Of a stretch of DNA of 64,000 nt, positions 1 to 13,600 are shown piece after piece. The DNA lies in NCBI RefSeq assembly GCF_022605165.1, contig NC_063069.1:3534001-3598000 (forward strand), read 5' to 3'. The position numbers were made by a program, and so were the translations under genes. The notes beneath the pieces were generated by a model, which saw only the letters and a list, made by a program, of their open reading frames with translations, searched no databases and had not been told where the DNA came from. Positions within the stretch are counted from its first letter, which is position 1. Each line of letters starts with the position of its first letter. This DNA comes from Purpureocillium takamizusanense. Taxonomy: Eukaryota; Ascomycota; Sordariomycetes; Hypocreales; Ophiocordycipitaceae.

Positions 1-1310
1 TAGCCATCCCGGAACATGCGGGCGTTGACGTCGCAGACTGAGGTCAAGAAGTCGGCCGTGGTTTGTCGCGAAGGGCAGAAGAAGCCCAGGTCGACGAAAT
101 ACTGCTTGGCCTTGTTGGCAGGTCCTTGGTAAAGCATGCGCCCATCCTCGATAACAAGAACCTTGTCCATGAGGTCGTAGATTCCTTCACCCGCCTGATA
201 TAGCGTCGTCAGGGTCGTGCGATCCGACACATCGGTCATGATGCGAAGCGACTTGGCGTAGTCAAGGGCCGTGGATGCGTCCAGGCCACGGGTCGAGTTA
301 TCCCAGCAAGTCACGGTGCTCTTCGTCGCCAGTGTCTCGGCAATGCTGACGCGCTTACGCTCGCCTCCCGATACGCCGCGGGTGTATTCGTCTCCAACCT
401 GTGTGTTCTTGGTGTGCGGCATCGCGAACATCTTGAGGAACGAGTTGACAATCAGGTCCACGTTGCCGCGATCGCGTTTCTTCGTTTTGGTTGAGAGGGC
501 AAAGTCGAGCGTCTGGCCGACAGTGAGGGCAGGGAGATGACGGTCGTCCTCGGCATTGTACACGACCTCGCCGCGGAACCTCTTGTCCATCTTGCCGGCG
601 GGGATTCCGCCATACAACACCTCGCCGTCGACGGACAGGAACGAGGCGCGATTGTTGGCGATGGCTCGGAGAAACGTGCTGCAGCCGGCGCCAGGTCGAC
701 CCAGGACCAACATCATCTCTCCCGGTCGTATCACGCCGGTGAAGTCGCGAATCAGGTCTCGGGTCGGGCTGTTGTCCGCCATCCGGAACAGGGGAACCCA
801 AGTCGACAGAAACCGGGCGAGGTCGGGACCAAAGGTTCCTGCGATGGCTTGGGGAAGGGTTCGAACGGTGGCTACACTGCTCCCAACGCCTTTCACCGTG
901 AGGTTCTTGAAGACGACGCCGACCTTCTTGGTCGACTCGCCGGTACTGGGATCGCGCTTTTCAAGATGCCCGTCGCGCATGAAGCGCTCGAGATGGAAAT
1001 CATCGTCCCTGAGTGTCCTGGAGCTTTCTGCTTCATCATCGACTCCAGCACCTTGCCCCTTCTCGACGTCGGTTTCGTCTGCTCCCCGGCCATGGGCGTG
1101 CTTAGTTGGGCCCTCGTGCCCTCTCGTCGATTTCCTTCTGCTTTCCGGTCGAGTCGTACTCCGTCTCGTCAGCTCTCGCTGGAGCTCGTCGAACTCATGC
1201 CTTGCCTCTCGCTCGTCGACGGGGCCATCTTCGTGTGTGTCGCCCCAATATCCGTCGTTTGGGTCGCTCCCGGTGACAGGCATATCCTTCGAGTCGCTTG
1301 TCGATGCCAT
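1..1310 (-). CDS. PDR-type ABC transporter (ABCG full-size family), N-terminal part, cut by window edge
   Basis: The frame is open from an ATG at 1308-1310 to the left edge (436 codons seen). After an acidic and basic, low-complexity N-terminus of about 110 residues comes a first nucleotide-binding domain of the pleiotropic drug resistance family. It has Walker A GRPGAGCST (Cys replacing the usual Lys, normal for PDR NBD1), the signature VSGGERKRVSIAE, and the Walker B region CWDNSTRGLDAS. The typical PDR stretch after it (DFLTSV, MFRDG) precedes the missing first membrane domain. Full-size members have about 1,450 residues, so roughly two thirds lie outside. The family exports amphipathic drugs at the plasma membrane. 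Beside a peptaibiotic NRPS it is likely to export the product or protect the producer; that role is inferred from position. No intron is seen in this part. Confidence 0.93.
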   Translation of the reverse strand, partial: MASTSDSKDMPVTGSDPNDGYWGDTHEDGPVDEREARHEFDELQRELTRRSTTRPESRRKSTRGHEGPTKHAHGRGADETDVEKGQGAGVDDEAESSRTLRDDDFHLERFMRDGHLEKRDPSTGESTKKVGVVFKNLTVKGVGSSVATVRTLPQAIAGTFGPDLARFLSTWVPLFRMADNSPTRDLIRDFTGVIRPGEMMLVLGRPGAGCSTFLRAIANNRASFLSVDGEVLYGGIPAGKMDKRFRGEVVYNAEDDRHLPALTVGQTLDFALSTKTKKRDRGNVDLIVNSFLKMFAMPHTKNTQVGDEYTRGVSGGERKRVSIAETLATKSTVTCWDNSTRGLDASTALDYAKSLRIMTDVSDRTTLTTLYQAGEGIYDLMDKVLVIEDGRMLYQGPANKAKQYFVDLGFFCPSRQTTADFLTSVCDVNARMFRDG

Positions 1311-3290
1311 GTCGACAGTCTCGGAGGGCCTGAGCAACGATAGCGGGCGCAGAACTAGGGAAAATAGAAAACCGGTATCTACATGAAGTAACAAGCAAGC
1401 GCAGCAGCTACGGCTTTATAAAGGTAGCGGACGAAGAAAACACACAACTACGAGCTGCGGAGCACAAAACATTGGTCCCATGCGGAAGCCAGACGCCTTC
1501 ATTGGACGCATCGGAAGCAACAAGGGGTCGTTGTTGCCATTTTCTGACTGCCGTGACGGCACCGGCGGCAGCACGAGCCCACTAGGGGTTGCTCCGGCGC
1601 GTTGGAATCACTATGATGGAGATTAGATACGTATCTCCGACAGCTGGGGGTTGCAACTGCAGCGGACTTTATTTTGACCTTGCGGCTTGGCGCAGGTGAG
1701 CACTGAGGATCCCTTTCTCTTGTGCCCGCAAAGGCTCCGTATGGCGGAGAACTGGGGGGGCCTAAACCCACGATTCCCTGATTAATAATGATACACCAGG
1801 CACTTGCCGGTCCACTGTCAAGGAATGCTGCTTGCTGCTTCGTTGAAATGTTGCCGGGCCCACGATAAGAGCTTTGTTTTTTTAACGGGTCCGGCCGCCG
1901 CTTATGCGCTACGTCATGACTCGGCCGGGACGTGTTCGCCACGGAGTTATGACTAAATTACGGCCACTTACTTCTGTGCTGTGCTGTGCTGCTGCGGCCC
2001 CAGCCAAAACCGCCCAAGCGCGCCCCTTCTCGGTTTCGGTGTCTGGTGCCGCAGGGGGTTTGCCAGTGTTACTACGAACTAAGCTTCTGACCATTATTTG
2101 TCAGGAGTTGCGGACTGACGCCATGCCCTGGGCGGATTTGCAGTACGTATCTACAGCTATCAAGTTACTACGGAGTACAACTAACTCACATGTCCTACTG
2201 CGGCACGGAAAGTCTCCGCGACGGAGGGTTTTTTTTTTAACAAACGCTCCCAGCCTTTGGCGGATTGTTGACGGGGTAGCTTGCTGACGACGAGTGTAGT
2301 CTTTTCGACTCATAATGAGCCCGCAGGGGCCCCGCGGACTGCCACGGCGCATGTGCTTACATCCATCCCCCCCAGACCCCTGCAAATCTCCAAACCGTTG
2401 CGAACAGAGCCTTGAATCCAGGTGGATCTTGCTGAAGCGCCTGCCACGGTTTGCGAATCACGTCTTTATGTTGGCCGAGACGACTAATAAACCAGCCCGG
2501 TTAGGCGATTGCCTGGCCGCGTTCCTCTCCCGCAGCGGAGACCTGAGACAACAAAAGTGGCTTTGGCTTTCACGATGGAGTCGGTGAACCCATCTGTGTC
2601 GACATACCCTGGACCTTGCTCCTTTCATATGCGATCTTCGAGACGCATATACAGCTGCATCGACGACGTTGATACGTGGATGATTGAGTCGCTCCTGTAC
2701 ACCCAAATGCACCAAAACTTCACGGACTGCAGCCTCGTCATCGCGCCACCACGTCACTGGTGCCGGACGGCCCGTGAATCCGGGTGCACGCACGGCATGT
2801 TGTAAGACGCACTTGGACGTTGCTGACATCAATTGGCTGCTATCAGCCACCAGCAACAAATTCCGAATCTGGCCCGGCGCCGGGACAGCCGGTCCCTGGC
2901 TAATACAAACTGCAAAATGTGTCCAAAGTGCTTCGAGAACGCAAATCACCTGAGGTCTATGGTGGATGTAGTCAGGGCACATTGACATCGTAACCGGGAG
3001 CTTCAGCCGTCTCCTGTGGCGTGAAATCAACGTCATTGTGAAATTCGTCAATGGGAAATACCCAAGGAATTGCCGGAAAAACTATATACAGTATACGAAC
3101 AAAAGAAAACTGCGCATGTCACCCCCGTTGATTCAGGCCGGGCTGCATGCGCAGCGTGAGCGGCTGAACGCGTATTGTCTCACCTCCGAACCAAGTACGA
3201 AGCACTTGCATGAGTTGTCAGGGTGTGTGGAGCAGCAGAACTGAGCGGGGACCGTTGTTCACGCTCCCCGTGAATGAAAGCACTCGTCCG
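1311..3290. other. Intergenic region between ABC transporter start and NRPS end
   Basis: About 2 kb without a supportable gene. It must hold the promoter of the ABC transporter gene (reads leftward from 1310) and the 3' end of the NRPS transcript. Short open frames on both strands lack recognisable motifs and are interrupted often. I see a perfect 10-bp palindrome, GATACGTATC, near 1627-1636, and a T-rich run near 2230-2239. No tRNA, transposon or long repeat was recognised. Confidence 0.6.
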
Positions 3291-4639
3291 TCACTTCTCC
3301 TCTGACTTCGGGTTCAAGGCCGTCCGTCGAAACGCGCCACCCTTGCTCCCGTTGACGGCGCCGCCGATGAATTCTTGCTCCACCAGGTATCGCACGTTCC
3401 TCCTCACAACGTCTTCCAACTCTCCATCGCTTCTCAGGGCCGAGTCCGCCGGACTGTGTCCCGTCCCCAGCATGCCAAGGAAGTCTTGTACGGGCCACAA
3501 GGGGTGTTGTTCGCCCACGCCTTCCATCTGCGCCAGGGCGATGCGCGTCCATTCGTCCCAAGACAGAGACTTGAGACCTGCATCGGGTTGTCTCCCACTG
3601 GCAGTGGTGGCGAGTGCCGCATCGACAAGGTCCCAGAACGCAGAAACGGTCATGCCACGCTGCAGATCAACAAAGGACGCCAACGTGCTCGACGTGGGCA
3701 CATCGAGCTCGAGCTGACTGATGATAGACCTCGCGACGGACGCAGTATCATCTAGGTAGAGCCAGTGATCGTCCGGCTCTGACGGATATGCGTTGACGGC
3801 GGCGGCGGACGCCACCACCCGCCAAAGATAGTCGTCGACATTTGCGGCGCCGTGAGCACCAGCGCCCAAGATGACGCCTGGTTTGACGACGGACACGCGG
3901 TTCTGCTGACCATGGGACAGAGACGATTGACGCGTGAGATGCGCGGCCGTATTGTTCACAAGGCTCTCGGCCAGAAACTTGGTCTGCATGTAACCCGTTC
4001 CTCCGCGGGAAAGCTCAGCGGCGACGCCAGACTGGTCCTCTTGCGTATCGACTAATTTGATGCCACCAGACACGTAGACGAGCTTGCTTCGGCTGTTGTT
4101 TGCCATGGCGGCAGATAGGAGGTCGACGGTAGACGATACATTGACGGCGCGCAGGGTCTCAAAGTCGGCTTGCCAATTGACAACGGCGCCGTTGTGGATG
4201 ATTGCGTCGACACTGCTGACGAGCTGCTCCCACTTGGCTGATCCGAGTCCGAGTCGGGGAGCTGAGAGATCTCCAGTCCATACCTCGAGCTTTTCCTGCT
4301 CAACTGCACCAACACCAGACCACCAGCCGATGGTCCTGGCAGTCTTCTCTATCCGCTCGACACCCTCCTTTTCCGATCGAGCACGTACCAACGCAATGAC
4401 GCGCGCCACACTCGACGAGAATAAGAGTTGGCGCAGAATCTCGGTTCCTAGGAAGCCCGTTGCGCCCGTGAGAAACACAGTAGCTGGTGTCGCGACGGAG
4501 ACCATCGCCTCTGGGAGCGATTGCGTTGCGTTGTTGGTGAGCGTGGCCGTAAGCGTCGCAATCTCACTTTGCAGGTCGACGTGTACGTTGTCCTCTGGCG
4601 TTGCGATGGTCGGAGAACTCGATGTACTCGCCGTGAGAG
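3291..4639 (-). other. NRPS terminal thioester reductase domain (R/TD)
   Basis: After T10 comes a short-chain-dehydrogenase-type reductase. The NAD(P)-binding motif [11 protein letters not shown] is near 4445-4475 (residue ~11,557), the substrate loop has YVSGG, and the YxxxK pair is in [10 protein letters not shown] near 3990. Domains of this kind release the peptidyl thioester as an aldehyde or, by a second reduction, an alcohol. There is no TE or terminal C domain, so neither a macrocycle nor a free acid is expected. A C-terminal aldehyde is a plausible precursor of the amino-alcohol or diamine ends of lipoaminopeptides. Confidence 0.87.
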
Positions 4640-7600
4640 CTGCCTCGATGGCGATGGCCAGTCTCGCGATGGTTGTACCTTGCCCGGTGACTTGTCCCAA
4701 ACCAAGTGACACCCCAAACTCCTCCTTGACGCGTTTGGCCATGGTAATTACTCGAATAGAGTCGCCTCCGAGGCGGTAGAAGCTGTCGTCGATGCCGATG
4801 ACATCGGGGCTCAGATTGAGTACTCGAGCCCATACCTTTTGCAACTCACGTTCCAGGTCGTTAGATGGCTCTTTGGGGGCTACCGAACTGCCAACTTGCG
4901 TTGATGTATCCCCGCTTGGCTCGATATAGTATGCTCTCAAGTCTGCACTTGACAGCTCGTTGACGCGTCCTCGTAATGTCGTGCGGTCGATTTTGCTTGA
5001 TGCTGTAGCTGGCAGGTGCGAAGCCAGTATGAAGTATTGAGGCACCATGTAACGGGGCAACACGGCGCCAACATCGGCGGCGAGGCTAGAAAACTTGACG
5101 CGGAGGGCATCTGTCATCATCATCATCATTACGGGAATTGTACCATTCAACCCATTCCCAACGGCCGCGAGGCTCACGATGGCCGCTAGTGTGGGTTGGC
5201 CGTCTTTCTGGACAATGTCGACGACGACGTGCTCCGCGAGACCGCGTGATGATGCCATCTTTTTGACTTGATGCTCGATCTCGCCAAGCTCGATCCGCTG
5301 TCCATGAAGCTTGACTTGGGTGTCCTTTCGGCCCAGGTACTGTACTGTTCCATCCGTCGTATACCGGGCCAGATCCCCGGTCTTGTAGAAGCGCCTCCTG
5401 ATTTGTCCTGGCTCCTGATCGAACCAGTCGGCCTCTTCGAGTTCGATGAACGCTCTCGAGGTTGCCTCTTTGTTGTTCAGGTAGCCCCTTGCCAAGCCCG
5501 GGCCCTCGAGCAGTATCTCGCCGGTACAGCCGATGGGGGCCAGGCGGGTCGGATCATCCACGTCCACAACCCAGAGGTTGAAGTTTGAACCGCGGCCCAC
5601 GACATTGGGGTAGGGCGTCGATTTGGGCATTTCAAAGGCACTGCAGTAGATGCAAGCCTCCGCCGGGCCGTAGCCGTTGACCAATTTGACATGCTCGCCC
5701 CATGTCTGCAGATTGTCGCGCGTCGGGGCCTCGCCTCCGAGGACCAACGTCTTGAGCGTGGGAACGTCGCTGGGGCTGAGAATGCTCACCACGGACGGCG
5801 TGAACATGGCGACGTTTGCGCGACTCTGTGCCATGAATGAAGGGAGCTCGCCACCCGAAAGGCGCTGCGTGTCGGACGGAACGCACACAGTGCCGCCGAA
5901 GACGAGCGTGCTGAGGATCTCGCCCAAGCTGACGTCAAAAACGTAGTTGGAGAATTGGAGTACTCGAGACTCAGCATTGAGGCCAATATCGGTCGCGTGG
6001 CCACGGATGCTCGAGCAGAGGGAGTAGTGCTCCATGACGACGCCTTTGGGCTTGCCGGTCGAGCCAGAAGTAAAGATGGCGTATGCTGCGCTCCGTGAGG
6101 TCACGGGCGATGGAGAGAGCGCGTCCTGGGTCGTGGAGGTACTGGGCAGCTGCGAAATCAAGGCTGGCGAGAGAACCATAACCTCGGCAGGGATATTGGC
6201 ACAGGATGGTGCGGTGGACGGCGACGCGAGTATTAATCGCACACCACCAATATCTTGGACGAGGGCCTCCCGTCGAGCTGGTGGATGCGCTGGATCTAGT
6301 GGAACGAACGCACCGCCAGCCTTCATGATGCCGAGCATGGCGACGATTGTCCACATGCTCTTCTCAAAGCAAATTGGAACGAATACCTCGGGGCCGACTC
6401 CAAGTTGTTGTAGGTGCGCCGCGAGTTGAGAAGAAACTTGATCCAGTTCTGCGTATGTCATGGTACCGTCCCAGGCGTAGATTGCCTCCTTGTTGGGCGG
6501 GTTGCTCCTCGCTTGCTGCGACACAAGGTCATGCACGCATGCGTCCCATGGCCGGATTATTCTTGAAGGATCGCTTGTCCAGCCAAGAACCTTCTCAACG
6601 TCGTACTTCGAGGTCAGCGCAATCGATGAGAGCGGTATGGTGTGTGTTGACGAGGCCGCCCCTACTAATTGCGTAGCAGCCTGCGAGAAGTGGTGGCAGA
6701 TGGCCTCCATGGTTGCCATGGGCAGGGATCTCGTGTCATAAGTGGCTAAGAGTCGAACCGAGTTCGTTGACTCGATGATGCACTGGAAGACCAGCGGATA
6801 CACATGGTAACGCTGTGAGTTGCCGCTCGAGGAGGACGTCAGGTCGTCGATGTCGAAGAAGTTGACCTCCTCGAACGTGGACTTTGTCTCTGATGCACCG
6901 CGGCGACCGCCGGGTTGAATGACAAGCAGGTTCTGGAAATTGCACGCCTCGCGCAATTCCTTGCCCATTTGAGCGATGGTTTGGAGACCGACGTGCTCGA
7001 AAGGGACCATGTCATTGGACTCTTGCTGCATCCTCTCGAGGAATTGGTGGACGGTGGCGTCTGCTTGCTCGTTGTCATGGATCCGCACCCGGACAGGCAG
7101 AGTGCCAATGGTTGGACCGACGATGTTGACGATGCCAGGTACCGATGCGTTACGTCCTGTCACTGTGTTACCGAACACGACGTCATTGCTGTCCGTATAT
7201 CGCGATAGGACGAGCGCCCAGGCTGAGCGGAGGATTGTGGGCAGGGTAACACCGTTCGGGAGAGCATGTTGTGTCGACCACGAGAGCTCATGCTTCATTG
7301 TCGCATCTGTTGTAGCCTCTTGGTCGGAGGAGTCCACTTCATTGTCATTTGATGCGTTTGGAAAGTGGCTAATGTTGACGTTGGCAAAGCGAGACTGCCA
7401 GTATGACTTGGCCGAGCTTGGCTCTGCCGATGCCGCCATGATATACTTGACGTAGTGGGCGAACGAGATGGGCTTCTTGACGGCGCTGTCCTGGTTGTAT
7501 CGTTTCTGAGCCAGGTCTAGCATCAAGCCGATTGACCAGCCGTCGTAGATGGAGTGGTGGATGTCCCAAACCAGATGGCTGAACCCTGAGCCGTCGTGAA

Positions 7601-10600
7601 CGAGGAAGAAGCGGCACAGACGTTGTCCAAAGCCAGCAGACCATTGAAGATCAGTCCGGTTCTGGAGCACACCTTCCAGCGTTGGTTCTTGGCCGTGTAT
7701 CTCGGTCCAGGGCAAGTCCTCATCGACTACGACCTGGACGAGCTCGTCGTATTCTAGTAGGACGATCCGGGTGCGCAGATTGCTGCAGTCCTGGTACATG
7801 CCTTCCATGGCCAGCTGGAACCGGTCCATATCAACATGCACGGGAAGGTGCAAAGCAAACCGTGCCACGTAGGATCCGGGCTGTTTCTCGGCGAGTGCGA
7901 TAAGACCCTGCTGAAGGGGCGTGCAAGGGAACGCATCCGAGATGCTGGATTCCGGTGTGTCACACTGTCGTGAAACCTCTTGAACGATGGTGGCACGGGG
8001 GCTGATGTCAGACAGCAGGGCGAAAGGCTTCAAATTTTGATCCGCCGGGGCGGGATCGTCGCTCTTCGCGTCGACGCAAGCAGCCATCTCTTGGAGGCGA
8101 GGGTGCTGGAAGACCTCGGCAGCGGTGATGTTGACGCCGTGTTGATTGGCCACCGACACAAGCTGAATGGTTGCAATCGAGTCGCCGCCATGCTGGTTGA
8201 ACGTGTCTTCTCTGCCAATAGTTTGCTCCTCGATGCCGAGAACCTGCGCCCAGATCGCCTGAAGCACGCACTCCGTCGGAGTCGCCGGTGGAATGTTGAC
8301 AGCGTTGCTGCCTTGACCAGCGGCCACGGAGAAGGCCAGTAAGTCTTGGGTAGCTACCTGCTCCACCATGTGTTGCAGCTTGCGTCGATCCAGCTTCAGG
8401 GAGTTGTTGAATGGCATGCGTGTGACTGGAACAAAAAGCGTTGGGACCATGTAAATGGGAAGAACCTGCTTGAGACCTTCTGTGACGCCGACAAGAGCGG
8501 TTCGAAGGGAGTCGGTGATCGGAGCGAAGGCCGGTTCCTTTTCATCGGTATCAATGGCATGGGTGCTGTGGTGGACAAACCCGATAAATGCAGCAAGCAT
8601 TTCCCTTCCATCGCGCTTGACGACATCGACAGCGGCATGCTCCACACCAGGAAGAAGTCGCTTGACATGATGCTCCGTCTCTGCGGTTTCGAGACGCTGG
8701 CCGCGTAACTTGACTTGTGTGTCGCGGCGCCCGAGATACTCAATCATGCCGGTCTCAAGATTGTAGCGCCCAAGATCGCCTGTCTGGTACCATGAGTAGC
8801 TATCCTGGAGTTGTCTATCTTTCGGCGTCGGTGTTAGCCAGGGCACGCCGTGGAAGAAGGCGGCAGTTGTCCTGGCTTCGTCGTTGAGGTAGCCACTTGA
8901 TAGCGAACCCGAGTGAACAACAATCTCGCCGATGCAACCAAGGGGTGCGAGACGCTGCGTGTTGTCGATTTCGGTGATCCAGCAGGTGATGCCGACGTGA
9001 GGAACGCCCCTGCCAATGGTTGAAGGCATCTCCGTTTCCGAAGTAAAGACGTGCGTTCCGCAGAACATGACAGTCTCAGACGGGCCATAGGCGTTGACTA
9101 GTCTGTCTACACGGCCAATCCATTTCGTCAGGCTCTCTCGGGTCGGAGGCTCGCCGACAAGGACGAGGGTCGAGAGCGAGGCCACATTGTCTGGCTCGAG
9201 GGTCTTGGCGAAAGAGGTCGTGAACATGGCCGTGTTGACCTTGTTGACTTGGATGAAGGCAGAGATGTCTGACAGCCGCTCTGGATTAGAGGGCATGACG
9301 AGGGTGCTGCCAAACATGAAGGCGCCGAATATCTCGGCGATGCTGACATCGAACACGAAGCTCGAGAACTGAAGCACCCTGCTCATGGGATTCAGGTTGT
9401 AGCCTTCCGAGGAAGCGGATCCTCGGACACTGGTACACGCCGCAGCATGGGGCACAACAATTCCTTTGGGCGTTCCCGTAGATCCTGACGTGTATAGGAT
9501 GTACGCGGTACTCTGGGGCGAGACGTGTGGCAGCGTTTGGACCGTACTGTGGATGGAGAACAAGGCTGGTTCAATTTCCACCACTGCTTCTGCCATGCCA
9601 CGGCACTCCTCGGCCAGCGACGGGGAAACGAGAAGCAGACGAGCGCCGACTTGACTTATAATGGCTCGCCGGCGTTCGATGGGATGAGATGGCTCAAGTG
9701 GAACGAATGTGGCGCCGGCTTTCATGATGGCTAGGATAGCGACAATGGCGAGAGGTGTCTTTTCCATGCAAACAGGCACTCGTGTCTCCGGGCCAATGCC
9801 AAGCTGCGTTTGCAAGTGGTGTGCAAGCTGTCCTGACATGCGGTTGAGATCCGCATATGACAGCGTGCCGTGCGCAGTTGACACGACGGCCGGGCGGTTT
9901 GGTTCACTAAAGGCCCATCGCTCGACGCCGTGATGAAGGCAGCTGTCCTCGCCGCCCTCATCGGCGCTGAATGGTCGGTCAGGCTCGCAGTTCCAAGCTT
10001 GTACGATTTGGAAGTCCTCAGGGGTGAACAAGTTGACTTCGCTGAGCACACACTCTGTCGTGGACTGGTCGCCCAGTTGTCGGACAGCAGTTTCAAACTG
10101 TCTGCAGAGGACTTCCATCTGCGCCTGCGAGATAGACCGGCTATCAAAGGTAGCAGTCACAGAAACATCGCCGTCATCGCCAAGTACGCACTGGAAGACA
10201 AGCGGGTAGGTGTAGTAGCTCTCGTTGTCATCCATGGTCTTGTCCACGATGTCAATATCCCGCTGGTTCTCGGTTTCGCCTTGCGAATCACCCGATTGAG
10301 GGCCCATTCGGGGCTGGATTATCAGGAGGTTATGGAACGCGGTAGCATCAGCGTTGCCAATGACGCGTGAGATGTTGTGCAGGCCAATATGCTCGTACGG
10401 CACAATCGCGTTGGTCTGGTCCTGAACCGCAACCAGGTAGTCGCCCACCGTGGTTGCGCGGCGGTCACCAAAGCGGACGCAGACGGGAACGGTGGCAATC
10501 GTTGGACCCAGAATGCCCAGGATCCCGGGGATTGATGCATCACGCCCGGATACAGTGGCCCCGAACACGACATTGTCGGTGCTCTCATTGTCGCTGTTGA

Positions 10601-13600
10601 GGTATCGGTCCAAGACAAGGGCCCAAGAAGCCCGCAAAAGGTTGGCTGTGGTGATGCCCGATGCCCGATGCTCAGCGGGTACTCGCAGGGAGTAAGTCAT
10701 GACTCCATCAGATCGCACATCGGCAGGGGAGCCTTGTGTGGTGTCCGGAAACTTGGCCGTATTGGCGTCGACTAGCTGGGACTGCCAGAAGGAGCGGATC
10801 TCCTCGTCGCTCGTCGACAAGGCGTGTTCAACGTACTTGGAGAAGGAGATTGGCGTGCGAGGGGAGACGGGGGACTGCCCCTCGTAGGCTCGATGGAGGA
10901 CTTGAATCATGTGGCTCAGCGTCCATCCATCGTAGATCGAGTGGTGAATCTCCCAAATGATGCACGTCTGGTCAGAGGCCTCGTCATGGACCATCATATA
11001 AGTGGACAGGGGACCTCCGTAGGCAGCGTGTGACACGGGTGCGGCTAAGCACTCGGCGAGAGACGTGTGCGAGGGAGCCTGTTCCCAGCTTATGGGTCTG
11101 TTGATGATGACCTGAATCTGGCGGCCTTGGCTCGGGGACATGATGATCCTCGTGCGCAAGTTGGGACATTGCTCGACCATGACCACCATCGCTGACGTGA
11201 ACCGGTCAACGTCCATCTTCTTGGGTAGTCTGACGACGAAACGGCCCATGTATGAGCCTCTCTGCTTTTCTGCCAACGCCAGCATGCCCTCCTGAAGTGA
11301 AGAACAAGGGAAAGCATCCCCAATCTCGGCACTGCTAACTTTGCATTGCTTCGAGGCCTCTGCAATGACTTCAGCCTTTCCTTTGTCCCTGTCGTCGGAT
11401 GACGAGAGAAGGCTGAACGCGGGGACATGAGACGGGACCGGTTCAGCCTCAGCAGTATTATCGAATGTTGCGGCGCTCGCCATGTCGACAAGCCTTGGGT
11501 TGGCAAATATCCCAGCGACGGTCAAGCTGATGCCGCGCTGTCGGGCTTTAGAGACGAGGTCAATGGCGCTGATAGAGTCGCCACCGATCTTGAAGAAGTT
11601 GTCCTGTCGACCGATGTGTCTCGCGTCGGCGACGCCCAGCACCTGCGCCCAAATATCGGCCAGTTGCATCTCCAAGTTGGACAAAGTCTCCGGGTGATCT
11701 TGGCTGTGGACAGTCTTTGACACGCTAACAGCCAAAAGCTGCTCGTCTGTGAGCGCATCCATCGCTTGAAGTAACTGTGAACGGCATGGCGACCCCGAGG
11801 CCACGAGAGGGATGCCGTTCGAACGGACCAAGACGAAATCGTGGGGCAGCATGTGTCCGGGTAGAATGGTCTCCAGGTCACCGATAAAATCGACAAGCTT
11901 AGAGCTCAAGCTATCACTCAAGGACGACATCTCCACGAACAGGTCGGCGTGATTTGAAGAAGATTTCGTGGGCACGGCCTGGTTATCGAGTGCCAGGAAC
12001 GCCGTAAGCTCGCCCGTCTTGCCCCTTGCGACGATTGCCTGAGCAATGCCTTTGGGGGCTACCTCCATGATTCGATGCTCAGAGTTGCCGAACTGGACTT
12101 GGCCAACCAAAATGATAGTCCCATCTGGCCTATATTTGGCGTAAATGCCGGTCTGGAAGCACCGGTGATCTGAAGGGATGTGCAGCGCTGCTTCACCATG
12201 GGCGCTTGTGTCTACGGGGGCACTGAGGAACGCTTTGGACGTTTCGTCTGGGCTATTCAGGTACTCCTTCGCCAGAGTAGGGCCCTGTATGACCAGCTCG
12301 CCAACACAGCCGACCGGAGCAAGACGTTGCTTGTTCACGGGATCGACAAGCCAACACCTTGTAAGTCCAAGAGGGCGACCGAGGGTTGCTTCGTCTAGCT
12401 TGGACGCCACTTGGTGCAATGTCGCAAAACCGGACTCCGGCGTAGACAAGGCGTAAAGTGTGCGGCGGGTGTCAGACGCATTAGTCCAGTTGTCCAGGTT
12501 AATAAGCGATGCTGTCGCTCGCACTACAATACCGTGAAGCTTTGGCACGTTGCTCGGATGCAACCCCGACGCTTGCGCGGCAGATAGTACTGCCCAGCTG
12601 ACATCTGCCTGGTCGAGGTATCGCGAAAGGTCCTGCTCGGACGAAGTATACATCGTTGCAGGTATGCATAGCGTGGCCCCAGACATGAGAGTCGTCATGA
12701 TTTCAGAGACAAAGACCTCGGAGTTGCTTGCTGCCAGGTTCGCCACGCGATCTTCCGACGTGAGACCCAAGCTGTCGCGAAGCTGTAAATGCGCTGCACA
12801 CGTCGCCAGGTGCTCCATGACCACCCCCTTGGCTGGCTCGCCGTCCTCCGAAGTAGGGAAAAGTACGTGCGACACGCCACTAGAGGTAACTGAAGCATCA
12901 CAGATGTTTTGAGTTTGCTGAAGGATCTCGCCTGAGAGTTCGACAACGGTAATTCCGCAGTTTGCGAGGTCGGTCGGGACATTGTTTCGGAGGCATAGGA
13001 CGGAACGGGCGCCCACGTCCTTGAAGATACGCTCCGCATCCGAGATATCCGCCTGCCAGTCGAAGAGCACAAACGCGGCTCCAAGCAAATGGACCGCGAG
13101 CATGGAGACTGGCATCCAGAAGGATTGATCAAGGCACAAGGGCACAAAATCCCCTTGCTGGACTAGACCTTTCCGCTGGAGATGACCTGCCAGTGCTTGC
13201 GAAAGCGAGTAAAGTTGGGCATAGGTCAGCGTCCCATCTGGAGACTGCACAGCGGGAGAATTGGGTCGAATCATGCTCTGGTGCTCGACATGGCTCCTGA
13301 ACGTCGGAGAGGCAGCCCCGTTGAGGTCCACGTCCATAGGCCGCGAGCCGCTGCTATTCCATTGCACAGCCTTTTGGATGTCGACTGGCCCGGTCAGAGT
13401 GACTTCGGCGAGCGTCTTGTCCCCTGCGGAGAATTGCACAAGTTGATGAACGACGTTCTCAAGTTGCTCCGCAAGAGTTGTCATTTCGGTCTCTTCCAGA
13501 TATCCAGTGTCGTAAATGAGATGCAGTTGGACGTCCGTGTCCGACAAGTGACCTTGGACAACGAGAGGATAGGTGAAGTAGTTGTCAATGGTGGAAACAC

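Noticed and set aside
355..801. 148-codon minus-strand frame within the ABC transporter
   Set aside because: It is an Arg-rich shifted frame of the transporter gene. The true frame holds Walker A and signature motifs in the same interval.
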